A stretch of 5,541 bases of DNA, from assembly GCA_000759655.1 (NCBI GenBank), contig KN173865.1, positions 1 through 5,541 of the forward strand, written 5' to 3'. The translations under genes were made by a program, and so were the position numbers. Origin of the DNA: Acidicaldus organivorans (GTDB lineage: Bacteria; Pseudomonadota; Alphaproteobacteria; Acetobacterales; Acetobacteraceae). Every line of letters starts with the position of its first letter. The first letter of the stretch is position 1. Under the pieces are notes generated by a model. The model ran no database searches and was not told the origin of the DNA. It saw nothing but the letters and a program-made list of their open reading frames with translations. Below, one piece after another: positions 1 to 5,541 of the stretch.

Positions 1-26
1 GGCTTGGGGGATGGGGCGCGGGCGGG

Positions 27-473
27 TCAGCTTACGGCCGCTTCGGCCGCGGGCAACGAGCCGAGAATGTCGGCGAGTGTCTGGCGCCAGGCGGCGAGTT
101 CGGCGGCATGCGCTGCGCCGAGGGCGGCGAGCAGCTGCTCGGCCTCTTGGGTGAGGTGGAGGAAGATGCGGCGGCGATCGACGTGGTCGGGGCGGCGGAC
201 GATGAGCCCGGCGCGTTCGAGCCGGTCGGCGAGTTCCACCGCCGAGTGGTGCAGGATGTGGAGGCGGCGGGCGAGGGCGCCGACGGTGAGCGCCTCCCCG
301 GCCTGGGCGGCGGCGCCGATCTGGAGCAGCGCCTCATGCTGACGCGCGGTGAGGCCGAGCTTGCGGAGCTCCGCGTCCCGTCCTTCGAGCAGGCCGCGCA
401 GGCGGAAATGGAGATCGGCGAGAAGCGGCACACCCGGCTCGGGGCGCGAAACATCTCCCTGCTGCATCGACAT
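27..473 (-). CDS. MarR-family winged-helix transcriptional regulator
   Basis: The product is a probable dimeric DNA-binding regulator, 148 residues from the chosen start, a usual MarR length. The N-terminal helix (about 15-38, PLLADLHFRLRGLLEGRDAE) and C-terminal helices (about 109-140) would form the dimer interface. The winged helix-turn-helix lies between: LTARQHEALLQI (41-52), LTVGALARRL (62-71), recognition helix HHSAVELADRLERAGL (75-90), and wing RRPDHVDRRRIFLHLT (93-108) with the family's D.R-type basic motif. I chose the ATG at 473 because GAGG precedes it by 9 nt and length fits. The ATG at 467 and the GTG at 542 (171 residues, basic and probably disordered N-terminus) are alternatives; the GTG has no good ribosome binding site. 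The effector and target genes are unknown. Its upstream neighbour on the same strand, the dehydrogenase, ends at a terminator, so the regulator is probably monocistronic. Confidence 0.88.
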   Translation of the reverse strand: MSMQQGDVSRPEPGVPLLADLHFRLRGLLEGRDAELRKLGLTARQHEALLQIGAAAQAGEALTVGALARRLHILHHSAVELADRLERAGLIVRRPDHVDRRRIFLHLTQEAEQLLAALGAAHAAELAAWRQTLADILGSLPAAEAAVS

Positions 474-571
474 CGGCGTCACCCTCGTCTGCGGAAACCT
501 GAATTTATTGTCGTTTGCCGGAACGCGGCGGCGGGGCCTCACGCAAATGCCCCGTCTCGCGGCGTCGTGAA

Positions 572-604
572 CTCACGTTAGCGTGAATTTCTTGAAAAAG
601 GCAA
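572..604 (-). promoter_or_regulatory. Candidate promoter with overlapping operator dyad upstream of the MarR gene
   Basis: The minus strand has TTGCCT (604-599), an 18-bp spacer, then TAACGT (580-575), a weak sigma70-like pair. Overlapping the -10 is TTCACGCTAACGTGAG (587-572), an inverted repeat TTCACG-N4-CGTGAG with five of six positions paired. Next to it GTGA-AC-TCAC (plus strand 567-576) adds a second, overlapping dyad. MarR-family proteins commonly bind dyads in their own promoter, so autoregulation is plausible. The TTnACG-type half-site also resembles operators of MerR-type regulators such as LiuR. Both readings are inference. Confidence 0.4.
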
Positions 605-744
605 GAGGAAAAGCGGAAGTAAGCCGCCGGAAGGAGGGAAAACCCTTTGGAATGAGCGCGTTATGGGCCGCGTCCGCGCCCGGCGCGAGGCTTTGCCCCG
701 GCCGGCGGGCGCGCCGAATCCGCGGAAAGCGATAGGGTCGGACG

Positions 745-770
745 ATGAGGGAAAAGAATGAGGGAAAAGA
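745..770. repeat. Tandem duplication of a 13-bp unit
   Basis: The unit ATGAGGGAAAAGA occurs twice head to tail (745-757 and 758-770), exactly. Read on the minus strand it doubles the T-rich tail (TCTTTTCCCTCAT) behind the dehydrogenase terminator hairpin. Confidence 0.85.
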
Positions 771-795
771 ATGGGGGCGGGGAAAGCCCCGCCCC
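764..795 (-). terminator. Rho-independent terminator of the dehydrogenase gene
   Basis: On the minus strand GGGGCGGGG-CTTT-CCCCGCCCC forms a perfect 9-bp stem with a four-base loop (795-774). CATTCTTTTCCC follows. It begins 63 bp after the dehydrogenase stop. The T-run is short and interrupted, so efficiency is less certain than for the atp terminator. Confidence 0.7.
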
Positions 796-858
796 ACACC
801 CGCTGTGCGTCTGAGGAGGGCGGTGCCCGGGCTGCTCCCGAGCGAGGCCGCTCCCGAC

Positions 859-1944
859 TCAGGCCCCGCCCGGCGCGTTGCGCCCACCCAGCGCGTCGAT
901 CACCGCGCGGGTGACGTCCCCGGTGGTTGCCTTGCCGCCGAGATCGGGGGTGAGCACGCCCGCGGCGAGCGCCGACTCGATCGCTCCCATCAGGCGCCGC
1001 GCCGCTTCTTTCTCACCGAGATGATCGAGCATCATCGCCGCCGACCAGAAACTCCCCACCGGGTTGGCGATCCCCTTTCCGGTGATGTCGAAGGCTGAGC
1101 CGTGGATCGGCTCGAACATGGAGGGGAAACGCCGCTCGGGGTCGAGATTGGCGGTGGGCGCGATGCCGAGCGAACCGGCCAGCGCCGCGGCGAGGTCAGA
1201 GAGGATGTCGGCGTGGAGATTGGTCGCCACCACCACGTCGATCGAGGCGGGGCGGCGCACCATGCGCGCCGTCATCGCATCGACCAGTTCCTTGTCCCAG
1301 CTCACGTCGGGGAAATCCCGCGCCACCTCGGCCGCCACCTCGTCCCACAGCACCATGCCGTGACGCTGGGCGTTGGACTTGGTGACCACGGTGAGATGCT
1401 TGCGCGGCCGCGAGCGGGCCAGCGAAAAGGCAAAGCGCATGATCCGCTCCACCCCGCGCCGGGTGAAGATGGCAACCTCGGTGGCGACCTCCTCGGGATA
1501 GCCGCGATGGGTGCGCCCGCCCTGGCCGGCATATTCGCCTTCCGAATTCTCGCGCACGATCACCCAGTCGAGGTCCTCGGGGCCGACCCCGGCGAGCGGG
1601 CTTTTGACGCCGGGAAGCAGCCGCGCCGGGCGGACATTGGCGTACTGGTCGAGCCCCTGGCAGATGGGAAGCCTCAGCCCCCAGAGCGTGATGTGATCGG
1701 GAATGTCAGGGGCGCCCACCGCGCCGAAATAGATCGCATCGAACGATTTGAGCCGCTCGAGCCCGCCTTCGGGCATCAATGCCCCCTCGCGCCGGTAGCG
1801 GGCCGAGCCCCAGTCGAAGCGCTCGACCTCGAGGCGGAAAGTGCCCGAGCGGGCGGCGAGTGCATCGAGCACTTCGAGCCCGGCCTCGATCACTTCGGGG
1901 CCGATCCCGTCCCCTCCGATGGCGGCGATACGGTAGCGGTTCAT
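859..1944 (-). CDS. Tartrate/D-malate dehydrogenase-type beta-decarboxylating dehydrogenase (NAD-dependent)
   Basis: This belongs to the isocitrate/isopropylmalate dehydrogenase superfamily. It oxidises a 2-hydroxy dicarboxylic acid with NAD and decarboxylates it, using a divalent metal. Its 361 residues fit the family. The N-terminus IAAIGGDGIGPEV (6-18) is typical. The signature NLHADILSDLAAALAGSLGI lies at 242-261. Likely catalytic and metal residues are Tyr138 (in VRENSEGEY), Lys188 (in VTKSN), Asp222, Asp246 and Asp250. HGSAFDITGKGIANP (281-295) with Asp286 points to NAD rather than NADP. The segment LRLPICQGLDQYANVRPARL (90-109) and PDHITLWG fit the tartrate dehydrogenase / D-malate dehydrogenase (TtuC/DmlA) branch better than LeuB. 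Substrate could be D-malate, tartrate or a related acid; sequence does not decide. It stands alone between two terminators, with possible operator repeats upstream. The frame is open upstream to 2133, but those 63 extra residues are low-complexity and translate the tandem repeats, so I reject them. Confidence 0.9.
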   Translation of the reverse strand: MNRYRIAAIGGDGIGPEVIEAGLEVLDALAARSGTFRLEVERFDWGSARYRREGALMPEGGLERLKSFDAIYFGAVGAPDIPDHITLWGLRLPICQGLDQYANVRPARLLPGVKSPLAGVGPEDLDWVIVRENSEGEYAGQGGRTHRGYPEEVATEVAIFTRRGVERIMRFAFSLARSRPRKHLTVVTKSNAQRHGMVLWDEVAAEVARDFPDVSWDKELVDAMTARMVRRPASIDVVVATNLHADILSDLAAALAGSLGIAPTANLDPERRFPSMFEPIHGSAFDITGKGIANPVGSFWSAAMMLDHLGEKEAARRLMGAIESALAAGVLTPDLGGKATTGDVTRAVIDALGGRNAPGGA

Positions 1945-1960
1945 GGCGGGTCTCCTGGTC
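1945..1960 (-). promoter_or_regulatory. Ribosome binding site of the dehydrogenase gene; decides its start
   Basis: The minus strand reads CCAGGAGACCCGCCATG: an AGGAG 8 nt before the ATG at 1944. This supports 1944 over an upstream GTG at 2133, which lies inside the atp terminator hairpin region. Confidence 0.75.
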
Positions 1961-2004
1961 TGTTTCTGCCTGAGGTCTTTGGGTTGGCGGGCCGAGGGCG
2001 GGCG

Positions 2005-2063
2005 TGCCAGTGGTTGGCATACCGGTGGTTGGCATGCCAGTGGTTGGCATGCCGGCTCCGGCA
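2005..2063. repeat. Three tandem 15-bp dyad repeats plus adjoining 14-bp palindrome
   Basis: Plus-strand units are TGCCAGTGGTTGGCA (2005-2019), TACCGGTGGTTGGCA (2020-2034) and TGCCAGTGGTTGGCA (2035-2049). They are followed without a gap by TGCCGGCTCCGGCA (2050-2063). Units 1 and 3 are identical; unit 2 differs at two positions. Units 1 and 3 are themselves inverted repeats, TGCCA-N5-TGGCA, and the fourth element is a perfect palindrome with a two-base centre. The array lies between the atp terminator and the dehydrogenase start, about 60-120 bp upstream of that ATG, where an operator would be expected. It could bind a dimeric regulator at several adjacent sites, or be a simple minisatellite. 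No binding protein can be named. Confidence 0.8.
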
Positions 2064-2089
2064 CGACCGCTGGCCCGGCGAGAGAGCAC

Positions 2090-2128
2090 AAAGAAAAGCG
2101 GCGGTGACGTTCTGCCACGTCCCGCCGC
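2090..2128 (-). terminator. Rho-independent terminator of the atp operon
   Basis: On the minus strand GCGGCGGGACGT and ACGTCACCGCCGC form a 12-bp stem with one bulged A and a six-base loop GGCAGA (2128-2098). It is followed immediately by TTTTCTTT (2097-2090). Position, stem strength and the T-run all fit an intrinsic terminator for atpC and the upstream atp genes. It also separates the operon from the dehydrogenase gene that follows on the same strand. Confidence 0.85.
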
Positions 2129-2143
2129 GCCAATCCATCCCTC

Positions 2144-2170
2144 CGCTGGAAGGGGAGGGCTCTTTCAGCG
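2144..2170 (-). other. Small stem-loop just downstream of atpC
   Basis: On the minus strand CGCTGAAAG and CTTCCAGCG pair with one mismatch around a 9-nt loop (2144-2170). An alternative, mutually exclusive stem pairs ccctcc (2139-2144) with ggaggg (2154-2159). There is no U-tract, so this is not itself an intrinsic terminator. It may protect the mRNA 3' end or be the remnant of an intergenic repeat. Confidence 0.4.
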
Positions 2171-2175
2171 ATCCC

Positions 2176-2579
2176 TTACCCCGCGGCGAGCCGCAGCATG
2201 GTCTCCGCGGTGGCAATCGCCGCCATCGCCTGGTCACGGGCGAAGGGGTCGTTCTTGTCCACCGCCTCCCAGGCGTTCTTCGCCGCGGCGAGCCGCGCCT
2301 CGGCCTCGCTCTTCTTCAGCGCCTCGCGCGCGATCGCCTCGGTGGCGAGGATCGAGCAGCGCTCGGGGGTGATCTCGGCGAAGCCGGAGGTGACGAAGAA
2401 GGGCGCCGTCTCCTGGCCGTGTTCGAAGATGCGGATGAGCCCGCCCTTCAGCGCCACGATCATCGGCGCATGACCGGGCAGGACCCCGAGTTCCCCCTCG
2501 GCGGCGGGGATGACCACCATCTCCACCGGCTTGGCGAGCAGGAGGCGCTCGGGGCTGATCAGTTCGAGGGCGAGCGGCA

Positions 2580-2580
<1 letters not shown>
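2176..2580 (-). CDS. atpC: ATP synthase F1 subunit epsilon
   Basis: Epsilon binds the foot of gamma and the c-ring and, in many bacteria, restrains ATP hydrolysis. The 134-residue product has the N-terminal beta-sandwich (about 1-85), with LELISPERLLL at the start and the conserved EGELGVLPGHAPM loop at 28-40. A two-helix C-terminal region follows: EAIAREALKKSEAEARLAAA (81-100) and a final alanine-rich helix (about 112-131). Its ATG shares a base with the atpD stop (TGATG), so translation probably depends on ribosomes finishing atpD. It is the last gene of the operon: a strong terminator begins 47 bp beyond its TAA stop. The sequence alone cannot show whether the C-terminal helices act as an inhibitory arm. 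Confidence 0.96.
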
Positions 2581-4025
<1,445 letters not shown>

Positions 4026-4069
4026 TCAGCGTCCTGGTCTCTCTTGGGGTGGGCGGCCGGCAAAGGGGT

Positions 4070-4204
4070 TTACACGGCCTCAGCCCCGGAGATGATCTCG
4101 ATGAGTTCCTTGGTGATGTTGGCCTGACGGGTGCGGTTGTAGTCGAGGGTGAGGCGCTTGATCATGTCGCCCGCATTGCGGGTGGCATTGTCCATCGCCG
4201 TCAT
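4070..4204 (-). pseudogene. atpG: Detached C-terminal 44 codons of atpG (gamma subunit tail)
   Basis: Beyond the inserted segment the frame reads [20 protein letters not shown], then [20 protein letters not shown] and AEAV before TAA. This is the highly conserved end of F1 gamma, with the family pattern ARM.AM..AT.N....I..L.L.YN..RQA.IT.EL.EI.SGA. It contains the equivalents of E. coli Gln269 and Thr273 (RQA and IT), known to matter for coupling. It is one base out of phase with the 249-residue N-terminal part (53 is not a multiple of 3) and lies beyond the TAG. The codons show no decay: no other stops or substitutions are evident, so the lesion is recent or artefactual. It begins with an ATG at 4204, preceded by GCAGGGGGCGCGG, a possible Shine-Dalgarno, so separate translation cannot be excluded. 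The gap to atpD is 68 bp. Confidence 0.85.
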
Positions 4205-4257
4205 CCGCGCCCCCTGCTCGCCGCCCTCCTGCCCCAGTATCTCGCCACCCAGATCTA
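4205..4257 (-). repeat. 53-bp inverted-copy insertion inside atpG
   Basis: Deleting these 53 bases joins GGCGAGCAGGGGGCGCGG directly to ATGACGGCG and restores a continuous 293-codon gamma reading frame. Most of the segment is the exact reverse complement of atpG sequence at 4293-4344. It brings in the TAG at 4257-4255. It is bounded by copies of a 19-bp direct repeat, ccgcgccccctgctcgccg on the plus strand, at 4205-4223 and 4258-4276. The exact edges can slide within the direct repeat. No transposase, terminal repeat or target duplication of mobile-element type is present. Confidence 0.9.
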
Positions 4258-4344
4258 CCGCGCCCCCTGCTCGCCGGCCGCGCTCTCGATCAGGGCGCGG
4301 TAGATCTGGGTGGCGAGATACTGGGGCAGGAGGGCGGCGAGCAG
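4214..4344. repeat. Perfect 52-bp inverted repeat with 27-bp spacer
   Basis: Positions 4214-4265 are the exact reverse complement of 4293-4344, base for base, with spacer 4266-4292. Extension by one base at either end fails. The right arm is genuine atpG coding sequence ([17 protein letters not shown]); the left arm is the inserted copy. In RNA or single-stranded DNA this would form a very stable cruciform or hairpin. Such structures are hard to replicate, clone and sequence, which bears on whether the feature is real. Confidence 0.95.
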
Positions 4345-5004
4345 CGTCTCCTCCTCGGGCTCGAACTCATAGACGGCCCGCGGGCCGGAGCCCGCTGCCG
4401 CCTCCGCGGGGATCGGGGTCGGGATGAGCGGCACCTCGATCGTCTGCTGCGAGATCACCGAGACGAAGCGGTTGTAGATCAGGGTGCAGACGTCGAACTC
4501 ACCCGCGGCGAGGAGGGCCCCGATCCGCTCGGAGATGGCGTGCGCATCCTCGAAGGTGATCTGCTTCTTGCCGGCGAAGGAGACCTCGAAGGCGAAGCGC
4601 CCGGCAACGTCACGGCGCAGGAAGTCGCGCCCCTTGCGCCCGATGGTGGCCACTTTCACCACCTTCCCCTCCGCTTCGAGCCGCGCCTTGAGCTGGCGCA
4701 CCGTCCGCCCGACATTGGCGTTGAAGGCGCCGGCGAGCCCGCGCTCGGCGGTCACCGCGACGAGGAGATGGGTGCGGTCCTGGCGGGTGCCGACGAGGAG
4801 GGCGGGAGCGGTGGGGCTCGATGCCACTTGCGGGGCGAGCGCGGCGAGGAGGTGGGCGAGCCGTTCGGCATAGGGCCGCGCCGCTTCCATCTGCGCCTGG
4901 GCCCGCCGCAGCTTGGAGGCGGCGACGAGCTTCATCGCGCTGGTGATCTTCTGGGTCGAGCGGACGCTGTTGATGCGGATCCGCAGCGCCTTGAGATTGG
5001 CCAT
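4255..5004 (-). CDS. atpG: ATP synthase F1 subunit gamma, prematurely stopped after residue 249 (disrupted atpG)
   Basis: Gamma is the central shaft of F1; its N- and C-terminal helices form the coiled coil that turns inside the alpha-beta hexamer. The open frame gives 249 residues. It starts with [20 protein letters not shown] and [17 protein letters not shown], the conserved N-terminal helix. The central alpha/beta domain follows (about residues 70-200, with [18 protein letters not shown]), then the start of the C-terminal helix ([20 protein letters not shown]). The ATG lies 9 nt after the atpA stop, behind the purine-rich stretch AGGCAGGG. The frame ends at TAG directly after GEQGAR, where a 53-bp inverted copy of upstream atpG sequence has been inserted. 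The missing last 44 residues are still present downstream (4204-4070). A restored gene would encode 293 residues, normal for the family. The product as written lacks most of the C-terminal rotor helix and would be expected to be non-functional alone. Automated annotation may call this a frameshifted pseudogene spanning 5004-4070. Confidence 0.93.
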   Translation of the reverse strand: MANLKALRIRINSVRSTQKITSAMKLVAASKLRRAQAQMEAARPYAERLAHLLAALAPQVASSPTAPALLVGTRQDRTHLLVAVTAERGLAGAFNANVGRTVRQLKARLEAEGKVVKVATIGRKGRDFLRRDVAGRFAFEVSFAGKKQITFEDAHAISERIGALLAAGEFDVCTLIYNRFVSVISQQTIEVPLIPTPIPAEAAAGSGPRAVYEFEPEEETLLAALLPQYLATQIYRALIESAAGEQGAR

Positions 5005-5013
5005 CGCCCTGCC

Positions 5014-5541
<528 letters not shown>

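Larger units (their letters stand above)
543..773. other. Non-coding stretch between dehydrogenase terminator and MarR gene
   Basis: No convincing gene is seen here on either strand. The open frames that cross it are rich in Arg, Ser and Pro and lack recognisable motifs. It holds the 13-bp tandem duplication, a GC-rich 7-bp inverted repeat (cggcgcg 681-687 with cgcgccg 710-716), and an AT-richer segment at about 575-660 carrying the probable MarR promoter and operator dyad. Confidence 0.6.

Noticed and set aside
1..26. Terminator for the MarR gene
   Set aside because: Only 26 bases lie downstream in the window. They are GC-rich without a clear stem and T-run, so nothing can be called.
573..887. 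104-codon minus-strand open frame across the non-coding stretch
   Set aside because: It begins inside the dehydrogenase 3' end, runs through the terminator hairpin, and has no ribosome binding site or motif.
859..1944. Identification as 3-isopropylmalate dehydrogenase (leuB) or isocitrate dehydrogenase
   Set aside because: The substrate-loop sequence (LRLPICQGLDQYANVRPARL) and PDHITLWG fit the tartrate/D-malate dehydrogenase branch, and no leucine-pathway genes are adjacent. A LeuB-like side activity is not excluded.
2005..2063. CRISPR array
   Set aside because: The units are 15 bp and contiguous with no spacers, and no cas gene is present.
4205..4344. Mobile element (MITE or IS end) as the source of the inverted repeat
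   Set aside because: The right arm is ordinary atpG coding sequence and the left arm is simply its copy. No transposase or independent terminal repeats exist, and the 19-bp direct repeat is explained by template switching.

Overview
This window comes from a high-GC bacterial chromosome. Every gene I can support lies on the minus strand, so transcription runs from high to low coordinates. The gene order atpA-atpG-atpD-atpC and the sequences of the beta, gamma and epsilon subunits look alphaproteobacterial, most like Rhodospirillales/Acetobacterales. That placement is pattern recognition, not a database match.

Layout along the direction of transcription: (1) the 3' part of atpA (5541-5014), cut by the window edge; (2) atpG (from 5004), which is disrupted; (3) atpD (4001-2580), intact; (4) atpC (2580-2176), overlapping atpD by one base; (5) a strong Rho-independent terminator (about 2128-2090) that closes the ATP synthase operon; (6) a short promoter region with three tandem 15-bp dyad repeats and an adjoining 14-bp palindrome (2005-2063); (7) a complete NAD-type beta-decarboxylating dehydrogenase of the tartrate/D-malate dehydrogenase group (1944-859) with its own terminator (about 795-764); (8) a roughly 300-bp non-coding stretch; (9) a MarR-family regulator (473-27).

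The atp genes encode F1 subunits of the F-type ATP synthase: alpha and beta form the catalytic hexamer, gamma is the rotor shaft, and epsilon is the rotor-associated regulatory subunit. The dehydrogenase and the MarR regulator are separate transcription units with no evident link to ATP synthesis.

The most striking observation is in atpG. A 53-bp segment has been inserted which is the reverse complement of atpG sequence just upstream of it. The result is a perfect 52-bp inverted repeat (4214-4265 against 4293-4344, 27-bp spacer), a 19-bp direct repeat (4205-4223 and 4258-4276), and an in-frame TAG after codon 249. Removing exactly 53 bp restores a canonical 293-residue gamma subunit. The pattern matches a templated (quasipalindrome, strand-switching) mutation. 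It could also be an assembly or library artefact. Less likely, the gene may be expressed despite the lesion, by reinitiation as a split protein or by ribosome bypassing.
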